NCBI GenBank assembly: GCA_015660965.1
Contig: JACTVG010000008.1
Span: 1 to 64,000 of the forward strand
Length of the DNA: 64,000 bases
Direction of reading: 5' to 3'
From: Methanoregulaceae archaeon
GTDB lineage: Archaea > Halobacteriota > Methanomicrobia > Methanomicrobiales > Methanospirillaceae
A model generated the notes under the pieces. It saw nothing but the letters and a program-made list of their open reading frames with translations. It ran no database searches and was not told the DNA's origin. Position numbers and translations under genes: made by a program. This document shows positions 27,163-37,300 of this stretch, piece by piece; position 1 is the stretch's first letter, and each line of letters opens with the position of its first letter.

Positions 27163-29914
27163 ATTCCTGCTCCCAATAAATATTGTTGACTTTATATCTG
27201 ATACTGACAGCTTTATCGCTACGCGGAAAACTGAATGCAAGACCAATTACCGGAATTGTTAGACCAACTGGTTCGGGATCCAACGGATAAATCAATAATA
27301 GACCTCTTTTTGGAGGACGAACAGATCGGATATAAGGACCGCTTGGAATATCTGATTCGGATGCGTCTATCTCTTTTTTGTCAGGATCGCTTCGCATATT
27401 ATTCAATGCTTGTTTGACCTCCTCCTCGCTAAGATCAATTAGCTCATGTTTCGGACTGATAATCTGCCCTTTTTTTATTGCGTAAAAATCATTTCGATTT
27501 TGATCAGGACGGCGTACGGTCAGACCAATCGGGTATTCATTGAAATTATGGGAATTTTTTGCATTCTGCTTACTAATCAATGCAATTGTCCAAGAGTTCA
27601 ATTCCCCCAAAGCGTTCTGATTTTCAATATATTGCCTTATCAAATCAGGTCTGGTCGTTTTTGAATAATCATGAAATGAAAAATCGTCAAGTATCTGAAA
27701 AATAATTTCCGGCGATACATTATTCCAGACAGGAATATCTTTGATTTTTTTAGTTTCTTTCCCCAATTGCATAATCACATTGTTGATGACCTTCAGATTG
27801 TGTTCAAGAATCGAGGGATCTTTCTTAAAAAATACTGTCGGTACAAGCGAATTCGAGTATGAGAGATCCATCTCAGTGCCTGACCTCATCTTATTGACTG
27901 CTGTTATTCGCAGACCATCAGGATGCGTCCTCACCCTCAACCCATAATCCTTGGGTGTCGCTTTAAGAGATGCCATATAATCAAATTCATGCCGGAGCTC
28001 CTCTGAAGCGAAATTGATAAAACGGTACCATTCGACGAGTTCCTGTGATGTGTACAAGCGACAGAGATCAATATAACCGGGTCTGAATCCAAACCATCTA
28101 CCCATCTGCATCAGTGTGTCATACATCCTTGAAGCCCGAAGGTAATAACTAACAGTGAGCCCTTCCAGGGTAAGTCCACGGGATAATTTATCTCCACCGA
28201 TAGCGATTACGCTGATTCCCTCAGGATTATCCTTGTAGTCAAGGGCATCTTTAGCGGTACCGTTAATCGTTTTAACACGAATTCTGGATGCTGCTTCATA
28301 TAAGTTGGCTTTCACAGAATCCCAAGTTATCGTAATTAAAAGGGGATCCTGCATTTTTTCCTTTATTTCATTTATTTTAGGGGTGTAGTCGTTTTTCCAG
28401 AGTTCTTCCATCTCATAGTAAATATTATCTTTAGCATCCTGCTTTCCGTATTCAAGCTGACGTCTCTGGGACGTTAACTCAATTTTTACTAGATCAGCAA
28501 GTTTTTCCTGCACTAAAATGTACCGGGTTACATGAACTAACATCGAGTTGTGGTTGTTTTTTTCACCACGGGCTTTTCGAGCTGCACAGGATATTATAAA
28601 AGTTTTAATAGCAATCTTCAATGACTCGGGAAGAATTTTCGGGATAAAATCCTTCGAATGATTATCCGGAATTAATTTTTCATAATCATTAATAGTTTTG
28701 ATTATCGGGAGACCCGAATCCCGTTCGATTTCCGACTCATCTTCAGAAGAAAAACCGAAGAGTTGTGAAGGGCCGATATAATTTGGTGGAGCCGGTAAGT
28801 TAATGATAAAATCCCTAGGGAAAAGATCTTCGCCATGTGTTGTGGTTTCACCTTCAGGAAAAATGAAAATATTTGCAAACGGGGTTGCTGTATATCCTAC
28901 GTAGGTACTTTTCTCAAAATGATGTAACAGCTCACGGATTTTTCCATTAATGGCACTGACATCGTAATCAGCTAAATGCTGACCGTTCTCATCAACGGGT
29001 ATTGGATTTGTATTTACTGATGCATTGTCTGCTTCATCATCAATAACAAGTAATGGAATATTCCGAACTACCGTTTTCCCGGTTTGCGGATCTTTCTGAC
29101 CTCTTACATTAATTGCCCATTTGATAAGATTGGAAAGTACTGATTTATTCTTTTTAACCACAAGTATTACCGGATCTGCCCCACCAGGTAAAACTCCAAC
29201 CTGAATAGCAACCTTTTTATTGAAATCCCCGTTATCCTCACTGCTAGTCAGTGAATGAACAGTTATAAATTCCTCACCGGGGAGTTTTCCCACACCAGTC
29301 CGCAGGTTTTCCGTGTCAAATTTTCGGCTCTGGCGAGTGTCGAATCCTAAAAATCCCTCATCAAGGCGTATCTGTGTCTGGCTTCTGAGACTTTTGTGCA
29401 TACCCGCAAGAACAATAATCAGCTTATAGCCAGCATCAGCGGCTTTACAGATTAACCCGGTATAATTAGATGTTTTACCAGATTGTACCTGTCCAACAAC
29501 CATCCCTCTTCGGTCCCATTCACCTTCACGAAGGGGATCCTCAAGGAGTTCGAGGATACGATCTGTAAGTTCATCCATACGGATAAGTGAAGACTCGGGA
29601 AGACCTTTGTCTTCCATGAGATATCTTTGATACCTGTTCCAGAATCTCCAGCCAATCTGACTTTTCTTTGTTGGCAGCCAGATTACATGATCTTTCTGAT
29701 TATTCTCAAGAACTGTTGCTCTCCCCTTCCATATCTCACAACGTGACTCAATATCTTTGACAAGATAATCTGAATCAATAATTTCCGTACTTCCTTCAGC
29801 TTTAAGCATCGATAAAATAAGAGTAACTTTCTGCCGAATAATTTCACTTGTGAGGTTGTGAACTCCGGTTAACATCACAAGAACCAATTTTCTGGCCTTT
29901 TCATAATCACTCAT
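27149..29914 (-). CDS. Z1 domain helicase-like ATPase
   Basis: A 921-residue protein with superfamily 2 helicase motifs in the Z1 spelling: GQVQSGKTSNYTGLI (Walker A), LLVIDDEADNASVN (motif II), YVGYTATPFANIFI (motif III), then SRGLTLEGLTVSYYLRAS and DTLMQMGRWFGFRPGY (motif VI). ATG 29914 overlaps the ATPase gene by 8 bases and is preferred over the longer frame (30022). It probably moves along or remodels DNA for the adjacent nuclease. Z1 proteins with MORC-type ATPases, AIPR and DUF4420 are a known restriction-system association. Confidence 0.9.
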   Translation of the reverse strand: MSDYEKARKLVLVMLTGVHNLTSEIIRQKVTLILSMLKAEGSTEIIDSDYLVKDIESRCEIWKGRATVLENNQKDHVIWLPTKKSQIGWRFWNRYQRYLMEDKGLPESSLIRMDELTDRILELLEDPLREGEWDRRGMVVGQVQSGKTSNYTGLICKAADAGYKLIIVLAGMHKSLRSQTQIRLDEGFLGFDTRQSRKFDTENLRTGVGKLPGEEFITVHSLTSSEDNGDFNKKVAIQVGVLPGGADPVILVVKKNKSVLSNLIKWAINVRGQKDPQTGKTVVRNIPLLVIDDEADNASVNTNPIPVDENGQHLADYDVSAINGKIRELLHHFEKSTYVGYTATPFANIFIFPEGETTTHGEDLFPRDFIINLPAPPNYIGPSQLFGFSSEDESEIERDSGLPIIKTINDYEKLIPDNHSKDFIPKILPESLKIAIKTFIISCAARKARGEKNNHNSMLVHVTRYILVQEKLADLVKIELTSQRRQLEYGKQDAKDNIYYEMEELWKNDYTPKINEIKEKMQDPLLITITWDSVKANLYEAASRIRVKTINGTAKDALDYKDNPEGISVIAIGGDKLSRGLTLEGLTVSYYLRASRMYDTLMQMGRWFGFRPGYIDLCRLYTSQELVEWYRFINFASEELRHEFDYMASLKATPKDYGLRVRTHPDGLRITAVNKMRSGTEMDLSYSNSLVPTVFFKKDPSILEHNLKVINNVIMQLGKETKKIKDIPVWNNVSPEIIFQILDDFSFHDYSKTTRPDLIRQYIENQNALGELNSWTIALISKQNAKNSHNFNEYPIGLTVRRPDQNRNDFYAIKKGQIISPKHELIDLSEEEVKQALNNMRSDPDKKEIDASESDIPSGPYIRSVRPPKRGLLLIYPLDPEPVGLTIPVIGLAFSFPRSDKAVSIRYKVNNIYWEQEFDSY

Positions 29915-31427
29915 TTCTAATTTCACTCTCTTGACTCTGAATAAAATCTTTGACGAAATCCGGATAATCAGAAAAAGGTTCCATTTGCTCCAGCCTTTTT
30001 TTGGCATCTTTTTTGGAAACACCCGTGTTAATCATCGAATCCCAGATCTCTTTTAACACCATCTGCAATTCACCTGATGGAGCATCCTCAAATGGTTGCT
30101 GAATTTTATCCGGATTATTAGAACTATTTAATATAATAAGTGGAACTGGAACGGTTTCTTCGATCAATCGCAGCATTGTCTTGATTTTATTTTTATTTTC
30201 ACCGGAGTTCTGAAGGATATTAGCAACAATCGGATGATCACGATTTATTGAATAATGATACATTCCGTGCTGTACAGATGTTGACCAAGGGAATGAAAAC
30301 GAAGCGGCACTGCTTCTTTCAGCAACCTTTCCGCGATATCGGTAAATATTAATAGCTGGTTCAATCGTCAGTTTTGCAATTTGTTTAAATTTATCTCTGA
30401 TAAGGGGGGGCGGTCGTGCAACCGATTTTTTTACATCAATTCTCCACTCACCGTCAAGAGAATTAGGTAGATCCACTAAAATTCTTGCAAGTTTTGTATG
30501 CTGTTCCTTCCTGAATCCAAGTCCGAGCCAATCTCCTTGGACAATCAGACGTTTATTTCGATAAATATAGAATCCTTGGCGCTCGTTCCATCCTCCGGGA
30601 CCCCCGGCAATTTCATATAATTTATCATTATCAAATTTTGAACGGTGTGGTAAAATAAAAGGCTGGATTGTAATTTCCTTTCCATTAAATATCACATGTT
30701 CCATAGGCAAACGTTGTGTTGAGGGGTGATTGGTGAGAAACGGATCCCATGGTTTAACCTGTCGGCCATTAATCATTATTTTCAGATTTGTATTTTTTTC
30801 AAGATACCGGTGAAATACCATCGCAAGATGATCTTTAACAACATCAATCTGCCCTAAAAAATGATCTTCGTGTTTTTTGTTATCCGAATTAGTTCCTTTC
30901 GTTATCCTGTCAATTTTTTCCCATAGTACTATTGTTCCACTCTTAAATTCATTTAAAGAAAGAAAGATTGGCGCAATATTTTCTTTATCTGGTTTTAATA
31001 ACCGCCATTCTCCGCATTCGTTGATATAATCCAAATCCCAGCACCGAACAAATATTTCCCCCGCTTTCCGTTTTGATCCCACAGTTAATTTCCGGCACTG
31101 GGAAAAAGAGGCTGTTTTTAATCCGAGACCAAACCTACCAAGATCTTTTTCATCTCTCTCCTCAAGCGGATTCTTACTTCCAGGACGCATTGCATTAGTG
31201 AGAACCTTCTCGGTCATTCCGATTCCATCATCAATGAATGAGATTGTTGACCGTTCTCCTTTCCAGTTAAAATCAATCCCAATATTATGTGCTTCTGCTG
31301 AAATACTGTTATCAATAATATCCGCGATTGATGTCTCCAAATGATATCCAAAAGCCCGGAGAGATTCAATCATTGCCCCAGGATCGGGAGGAATCTCATC
31401 GTAGAAATCATAAAGAGTGGTTTTCAT
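29907..31427 (-). CDS. GHKL ATPase, MutL/MORC type
   Basis: A 506-residue ATPase with the GHKL motifs SIADIIDNSISAEA (N box), FIDDGIGM (G1) and GRFGLGLKTASF (G2), followed by a transducer-like region. The group includes the prokaryotic relatives of eukaryotic MORC ATPases found in restriction loci, where the ATPase probably clamps DNA. It is second in the operon, after the cytosine methylase and overlapping the Z1 gene. The C-terminal 100 residues are specific to this subfamily. Confidence 0.88.
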   Translation of the reverse strand: MKTTLYDFYDEIPPDPGAMIESLRAFGYHLETSIADIIDNSISAEAHNIGIDFNWKGERSTISFIDDGIGMTEKVLTNAMRPGSKNPLEERDEKDLGRFGLGLKTASFSQCRKLTVGSKRKAGEIFVRCWDLDYINECGEWRLLKPDKENIAPIFLSLNEFKSGTIVLWEKIDRITKGTNSDNKKHEDHFLGQIDVVKDHLAMVFHRYLEKNTNLKIMINGRQVKPWDPFLTNHPSTQRLPMEHVIFNGKEITIQPFILPHRSKFDNDKLYEIAGGPGGWNERQGFYIYRNKRLIVQGDWLGLGFRKEQHTKLARILVDLPNSLDGEWRIDVKKSVARPPPLIRDKFKQIAKLTIEPAINIYRYRGKVAERSSAASFSFPWSTSVQHGMYHYSINRDHPIVANILQNSGENKNKIKTMLRLIEETVPVPLIILNSSNNPDKIQQPFEDAPSGELQMVLKEIWDSMINTGVSKKDAKKRLEQMEPFSDYPDFVKDFIQSQESEIRNE

Positions 31428-31508
31428 TTCAAATCATAAGGAATGCGAGATCAAATCCAGCATAATCCATAATATCATCTGGTTAGTATTATCTATTGTG
31501 CTAAATTT

Positions 31509-32861
31509 TTAAATTACTTCAAGCATTTTCTTAACTATTCCTGCAATTCCAGCAGCCATTAAAGGGGGAACTGCATTCCCAACCTGTTTGAATTGTTCCG
31601 TCCTCGGCCCTTCAAATTTATAATTATCTGGGAACGACTGACAGCGGGCGGCTTCCCTAACAGTGAAGGATCTGCACTGCCGAATATCCGGATGTATATA
31701 ATAATGCCCGTCTTTGGAGATATGAGCCGTAATCGTCGATGCCGGCTTTGTCCACCACTGCACTTTGAACCTGTCTACAAATTTGTCGAGATGCCGGTGA
31801 TGAGGGATAAGATCTGGTCGCTGGCCGATGAGTTCTTTCAGAGTTGCAGCCTTGTCTGTTTTCCTATGATGTTCAATAAAAAACCTGTACCGATCGAGAT
31901 CGCTCGCCATATGACTTCTGGCAAAATGATTGAGAACCCCTGGAGAAAATTTTCTCATTTCTTTCTGGTACAATCTGAGCCGTTTATTCTTTCCGTACGG
32001 TCCGAAATATATGTTGTTCCCTTTATCCGGTTTTAAGGAAGGAAGATCAGAAATTGCATCTCTCACGGTGAGATTACCTTCTTCCGGATCAGGTCTTGTC
32101 TGTTTTAATATCTCAAAAATTTCCTTGATTTTTCTGTTTTTTTGTTCCAGTTTTTTCCGGTAACCGATAAGAATCAGACGCTTCCGATTCTGGGGGATAC
32201 CGAAATTTAAACTGTTGAGGAGATAACTGTGGGGATCATCAGCCACTTCATGGAGGGGAGGAATTATCTCATAAGCGGGCTTTAACGATGAAAAATCTGC
32301 CAGTAATTTTTCAAATATTCTCTGACCTCCATCTCTAACTGAAAAAAGCCCTGGGACGTTTTCATAAATGAAGATATCCGGTCTGAAATGCTCCATCAGC
32401 TCAAGATAATGAATATAAAGATAATTTCTTCCCAGATCATCTCCGTTCTTCTGGATTCTCGCCCGGTTGATTATTGAATACGGCTGACAGGGCGGCCCTC
32501 CAAGAAAAACATGAATTTTTGTTGCGTTGTGATATTTTTTGCTTGCCTCAATTTTTTCTATTGTCGTTTGAAGTGTTTTTTCCTCGAGCTCGACCTGAAT
32601 TACCCGGTGATTTATGGATTCATGCAGGTGTTCCATCTCATTAAAAATCTGTTCCCGACTAATAGCACCTTTAACATAATCACTATACAATTCGAGATGT
32701 CCAAGTTTGTTTAATTCATGGAATAAATGTCGGGTTTTTAGCGTTTCACACGCAGGTTCATTCATTTCAACTTGGGCGATGACTTCAAATCCCGCTTGAA
32801 TAAATCCTTCGCTAAGACCCCCGCAACCCGCGAAAAGATCAATGGCAAAAAAGGATTTCAT
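31509..32861 (-). CDS. DNA (cytosine-5-)-methyltransferase
   Basis: A 450-residue modification enzyme making 5-methylcytosine. Motif I is FAGCGGLSEGFIQAGF, the catalytic loop is GGPPCQPYS, motif VI is YENVPGLFS, and motifs IX-X appear as REAARCQSFPDNY and QVGNAVPPLMA. An insertion of about 60 residues lies between motifs I and IV. It is the first gene of the MORC-Z1 operon, 81 bases before the ATPase, and presumably protects host DNA. The Vsr gene matches its product. Upstream lie two MITE-like elements. Confidence 0.95.
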   Translation of the reverse strand: MKSFFAIDLFAGCGGLSEGFIQAGFEVIAQVEMNEPACETLKTRHLFHELNKLGHLELYSDYVKGAISREQIFNEMEHLHESINHRVIQVELEEKTLQTTIEKIEASKKYHNATKIHVFLGGPPCQPYSIINRARIQKNGDDLGRNYLYIHYLELMEHFRPDIFIYENVPGLFSVRDGGQRIFEKLLADFSSLKPAYEIIPPLHEVADDPHSYLLNSLNFGIPQNRKRLILIGYRKKLEQKNRKIKEIFEILKQTRPDPEEGNLTVRDAISDLPSLKPDKGNNIYFGPYGKNKRLRLYQKEMRKFSPGVLNHFARSHMASDLDRYRFFIEHHRKTDKAATLKELIGQRPDLIPHHRHLDKFVDRFKVQWWTKPASTITAHISKDGHYYIHPDIRQCRSFTVREAARCQSFPDNYKFEGPRTEQFKQVGNAVPPLMAAGIAGIVKKMLEVI

Positions 32862-32901
32862 GATGTCTTAATCGTATAGGAATATGTTTTTTATCATTAT
32901 T

Positions 32902-32990
32902 GGTTCTGTTGCTTTGTCGGGACTTGAGGAAAAAGATTCCTCGTAATATCTATTCCTGATTTGACCAAAGTCCCTTAACGCAACAGCACC
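32902..32990. repeat. MITE-like element D (89 bp), IS6-type ends
   Basis: Left end GGTTCTGTTGCTTTGTCGGG and right end, read on the other strand, GGTGCTGTTGCGTTAAGGGA are imperfect inverted repeats. It sits between the cytosine methylase start and element E, so it may contribute the promoter of the MORC-Z1 operon. Confidence 0.65.
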
Positions 32991-32999
32991 ATAAAAAAC

Positions 33000-33419
33000 G
33001 GTTCTGATAAGATGACGGGACTTGAAGCAAAAAAGAAAAGTCTGATAAATGGCGGGACTTTGAAACAAAAATTAAAATTTTTAGTACAGAGACTTTATTT
33101 CATCAAAAATTGTTTATCTTTTAGAATGAACAAATCTGATTGGAGAAAATCAAAAATTGATGAATTTAGAGTTGAATTTATTGGTGATAATGGCGAGATA
33201 TCGTCAATAACAAATAATGAAATTGAAGCAAAAAAACTCGCAATCTCATTAATTGGTATTTCAAGTGTTTTAGAAGAGTCAAATATTAGAGGTACTTGAG
33301 GTGTTAGGAGAGAGTTCCATAATATCTCCCAATAGAACATTATTTGAAGAATTTTAAAAAGTCCCGCGATTTATCACTCTATTTTGAAAGTCCCGAAGTC
33401 CAGTTAAGTTATCAGAACC
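33000..33419. repeat. MITE-like element E (420 bp) with nested inverted ends
   Basis: The ends are GGTTCTGATAAGATGACGGG and its partner GGTTCTGATAACTTAACTGG on the other strand. A second inner pair (TGATAAATGGCGGGACTTT at 33044 and its match near 33356-33380) makes the ends about 70 bases long. It is only 9 bases from element D. It ends 7 bases before the MBL-gene repeat, so the element marks the island edge. Confidence 0.65.
33126..33299 (+). CDS. Small protein inside element E
   Basis: A 57-residue frame from ATG 33126 (MNKSDWRKSKIDEFRVEFIG) with balanced, protein-like composition; the frame is open further upstream to 33012 through the terminal repeat. It may be a passenger or regulatory peptide of the element, or a degraded transposase part. 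No family recognised. Confidence 0.35.
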   Translation: MNKSDWRKSKIDEFRVEFIGDNGEISSITNNEIEAKKLAISLIGISSVLEESNIRGT

Positions 33420-33425
33420 GTAAAG

Positions 33426-33546
33426 ACTATCATTTATATAACCGCTCCCAAGACATGAATACAATCAGTGTATCCTCATGAGTTCAATCACCGTTTACGA
33501 CGGGGCCCAATCTATTGGCGGGAATAAAATCTATGTTGGAGAGTCG
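33426..33546 (+). repeat. Promoter and first 23 codons of an MBL-fold gene, copy 2
   Basis: Second copy of the 18163-18286 repeat, same orientation, bracketing the 15-kb restriction island. TATA-like TTTATATA at 33433 precedes ATG 33478 by the usual distance. The coding part SSITVYDGAQSIGGNKIYVG continues for 14 more codons (GCRGLWWKRGG) and stops in ATGA overlap with the next gene at 33591. Confidence 0.8.
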
Positions 33547-33594
33547 GGGTGCAGGGGGTTGTGGTGGAAAAGAGGGGGTATTGAGGCATCATGA
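33478..33594 (+). CDS. 38-codon leader frame made from an MBL-gene 5' end
   Basis: The truncated metallo-beta-lactamase-fold N-terminus keeps its promoter and start and ends exactly in the ATG of the following gene (TGA at 33592-33594). This layout allows translational coupling, so the fragment may now serve as the promoter and leader of the gene at 33591. The MBL catalytic HxHxDH motif is absent. Confidence 0.5.
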   Translation: MSSITVYDGAQSIGGNKIYVGESGCRGLWWKRGGIEAS

Positions 33595-34148
33595 TTTCAC
33601 TAGATCATTCAAACATTCATCAAGAAATTCAACAATATCTGAAAAAAATTAATTCTATTGAATTTCCAGAACGAAGAGGAAATAATATCGAATACATGCT
33701 TTCCTTGAAGAGAGGAATAATTCACAAGGGACCTTATCCTGATGTCAGTATTTTCGAAGCTTCGAACCGTATTTTTTCAGATATCGTGATTCTCTTCGCT
33801 ATTCGACAAATCCTATTAAATCCTCAACTTGGATCGATTCGCCTTCCCTTCGATCAATATGAAGTAAGGTTAGGCGCTGAAAATGGATTCGATATTGAAG
33901 CAATAAAAGGAGATGAGAAGTTAGTTGGTGAAGCATTTAATGTTGCGCAGTCGTTTTTTCCCGATAAGAAAAGGAAAATGAAGGCAAAACTTGAAAAAGA
34001 GACCACTTGTGATTATAAAATTTTGATATTTAATGCAGATGCAGTCTTGAATCCTGATTATTACAGACAGATCTCTACAAAATCTATGATATATCTCCCA
34101 GTTGATTGGCAAAAGGGGATTGCGGATGTAATGCGTCGAATTAGGTGA
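33591..34148 (+). CDS. Putative PD-(D/E)XK-like protein of unknown function
   Basis: A 185-residue protein. The segment YEVRLGAENGFDIEAIKGDE then LVGEAFNVAQSFFPDKKRKM recalls the nuclease-like fold (D101, E114), and I associate GEAFNVAQSFF with uncharacterised restriction-type proteins. Its ATG overlaps the stop of the MBL-derived leader frame. It is convergent with the helicase-nuclease gene. Could instead be a non-catalytic defence accessory. Confidence 0.55.
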   Translation: MISLDHSNIHQEIQQYLKKINSIEFPERRGNNIEYMLSLKRGIIHKGPYPDVSIFEASNRIFSDIVILFAIRQILLNPQLGSIRLPFDQYEVRLGAENGFDIEAIKGDEKLVGEAFNVAQSFFPDKKRKMKAKLEKETTCDYKILIFNADAVLNPDYYRQISTKSMIYLPVDWQKGIADVMRRIR

Positions 34149-34151
34149 ACC

Positions 34152-34304
34152 TTAATTGATGCATAGCTCAATTGCATTGATATGACCGATACGCCTGCAT
34201 ACTTCCAAGTTCTGGCCCAAGTAGAGACAACCTACGGATAAATCCCCACGATTTATCTCATTAAGATGGGCAGCGTATCCATAGCTAAAAAATGATGTTG
34301 TCAT
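34152..34304 (-). CDS. Possible 50-residue protein or 3' gene remnant
   Basis: A frame starting 17 bases after the helicase-nuclease stop reads HLNEINRGDLSVGCLYLGQN and looks protein-like. It may be a small downstream gene or the tail of a deleted gene. No family recognised. Confidence 0.3.
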   Translation of the reverse strand: MTTSFFSYGYAAHLNEINRGDLSVGCLYLGQNLEVCRRIGHINAIELCIN

Positions 34305-34320
34305 AAATCGATGGCAGAAA

Positions 34321-37300
34321 TCATGATCCCTCTTTTTCCCCAAATTCACAGAGTTCCGCATATGCACACCACTGGCAGCGCTGGTATTCCGGATTTGCCG
34401 GAAACTGTTCACTTGTTATGCCATTGATGAGGGTGCTGAGTGTTTTCTTGAACCCCTCAATCGTTTCTTCTGTTGGGGCATACGGAACCCGTTTGTCATC
34501 TTTTAAGTAAAAGAATTCCGCTTTTTCGGGAAGTGCGCCATACAACTCCTGCACCGCGAGGCAGTAAATATTGAGCTGAATATTCTCATTCACTGCTTTT
34601 TTAGTAAGCTCGGCGGGCTTTTTTCCGGATTTGAAGTCGATCACTACGTAGGATCCTTTCGGTGTCTGCTCTATACGGTCAATGTACCCGTGAATGGTGT
34701 GGTCGGCAAACGTGAAGAAGAACTCTTTCTCCACTCCAATTGTTGTGTTGGGGTTTGACTCCTCCCACGCAAGGTACGTATCGATAAGCGTGGATGCAGT
34801 CTCTCTCGCCTCTGATTCCTGGGTTACCGATTCGTACACTTGGGATGACCAGAACTCGTCAAGGAGTGCTAAGGCCTGCTCACGAGGTAAACGGGATGTA
34901 TCAGGATTTTGTGTGAGATTCTCAATCACGGAATGAAGAATAGAACCGAATTCGAGCTGGACCGCAGGAGGAGTTGGGATTCTGTAGAGATAGGAAAACT
35001 TGTAGGAAAGCGGGCAGTCCTGGTATGTTTTGAGTGCGGATGCAGAGAACGATTGAGTTGCAGACACGATTGACTGGTGGGGTGGGGTGATGATCGTATC
35101 AATTTCGGTACTCGTATCTGCATGGGCAAGGAAGGCATCCCGGTCAAACTCCGGTGTCCCTTGTTCTGCAAATTCCCGCACCCGTTCCAGAGTGACAAGA
35201 TTCTGGAGCGCCGTGGAAAGTCGCATATCAGATATTGCCCGGATCGTCTGTTCCTGCAGTGAAGTCCGAAGTCCTTCGATTGGAGTGGTATCCAGAACCG
35301 GCAGATCGGCTCCCCGTGCAGGTGGCTCGATCACGGTGATGAGCGGGTTATCCCTGAATAGAATCTCATCCAGGAACGGCGAGGGTTTACTCTCTTTCTT
35401 GTTGGTCCCGTACCATTTCGAATAGATGAGATAGAGGCGTTCCTCCGCACGGGTCATTGCAACGTAGAGGAGACGGCGTTCCTCCTGGATGAACAGGGCT
35501 TTCTCATCGTCGCCGGTCTTGAGTCCCTTAGCAAGATCCTCAGGCACGATGAACTGTTTACTCCGGTACTTGAGCGGGAAACGGTTCTGGGCGAGATCCA
35601 CAACAAAGACAACGGGAAATTCCTTACCTTTGCTCTTGTGAACCGTAAGAATGTGAACCGAGTTGCTCTCCTCCCGCTCTTCAATATCGACAGTGAATGC
35701 GGAGAAGAACTGCAGGTACTCCAGAAAATCACCGATGGTTGCATGACGGGTGATCATGTCGTATTCCTTCGTTATCTCGTAGAATTTGGCAAGATACAAC
35801 CTCACTTGGACCGCATCATCCCGAAGTGCCGAGCGATAGAGCCCAGAAGCCTGCATCATCACTTCATAGACCAGTTCAGGGAGGGTATGTCGCTCCTTCT
35901 CTTCTATGAAGTGATGGAGCATCCGGACGATCTCGGTGATTTGTTGTGCATGATCGGGAACAATCACGGCTGCATCCTGAAGTGCTTCGTACACGCCATC
36001 ACTGCCATCATCCGCTTTCTTTGCAGCGGTTGCGTTGATCTTCTGTACCACAATTTCAGGAACCGTACAGACCTTTAAGATCCGGTTGAGCGAAATGCCT
36101 GCCGTGAGCGGGTTGTCGATAATACGCAGGTACGCAATCATGTCCCGAATGACTGGCAGGCGCAGGAAGTCCACGTCGCCCTTGTATTCGCACGGGATGG
36201 TGTGCCTTCGCAGAGCGGTCTGGAATTTCTGCCCGTCAGCTCGTGAACGGCAGAGAATGGCAACGTCGCGGTGTTCGAGTGGCCGTTCTTTCCCGTCCTG
36301 ATGCGAAAAGAAATTTGTCCCGAGTAGCCTGCCAATCTCCGATGCGACATATTCCGCTTCGCCGTCTTCATTGCCACAGGCCGCGACAACGACAGAATCT
36401 CCTTCCGTTTTTTCTGTAAAGAGTTCCTTGTGCTGCCGGTTGGGCGCTTTTGCCATCAGCTGGGTTGCAAGAGCAAGGATGGTCTTTGAGTTCCGGTAAT
36501 TCTGGTCCAGAAGTGTTTCGGCATGCTCAGCGGCCCATTTCTTGAAGTCTTGGATGTTCGTGAGGTACGCACCCCGGAACCGGTAGATGGTCTGGTCATC
36601 ATCACCAACGACGCACAGGTTATCGCTAGCGATCTCTTTAATCAGTTCGAGTTGGGCAAAGTTCGTGTCCTGGAATTCATCGACAAGGATGTACCGGAAC
36701 CGGGAACGGTAGGCGGATCTTATGGTCGGATTTGTCCTGAACAGCTTGACGGCCCCATCGATCATATCGTCGAAGTCGATCAGGTTCTCATCTCGCTTAT
36801 ACTGTTCGTATGCCCGGTAAACTTTTAGGAGATCGGTGAGCAGTAGGAGGTATTCCCGTTCATCGTCATCGATTTGGGCGACTTGTTTTCTGTCGAGGTA
36901 TTCCCGAAGAATTTCGGGTGTGATAAGTTCATCCCTGAATGCACTGATTCCTTCAATAACCGCGTTCACAATCTCGGCGGCATTATTTCCCACCTTGATA
37001 TGCTCAAACCCGAACGCGTCAATGTTGCGCAGCCCCCACACGAGCTGGTTGGTCTTACTAATGATTCCTCCGGAAACGCTGAGTCCGCTCGCAAGGACGT
37101 TCTCCCTCAACACATCCAAACAGAATGAATGGAACGTGTGGATGTCGAGGTCGAGATGCGGGCGTTGTTGTTCGATACGATCGCTCATCTCAGCTGCAGA
37201 TTTCTCCGAGAAGGTGAGGGCTAATATTTGCGAGGGTGGGACGCCCTGGTCAAGCAGGTGGAGGATCTTTTCCGTGATGACCCTAGTTTTACCGGAACCG

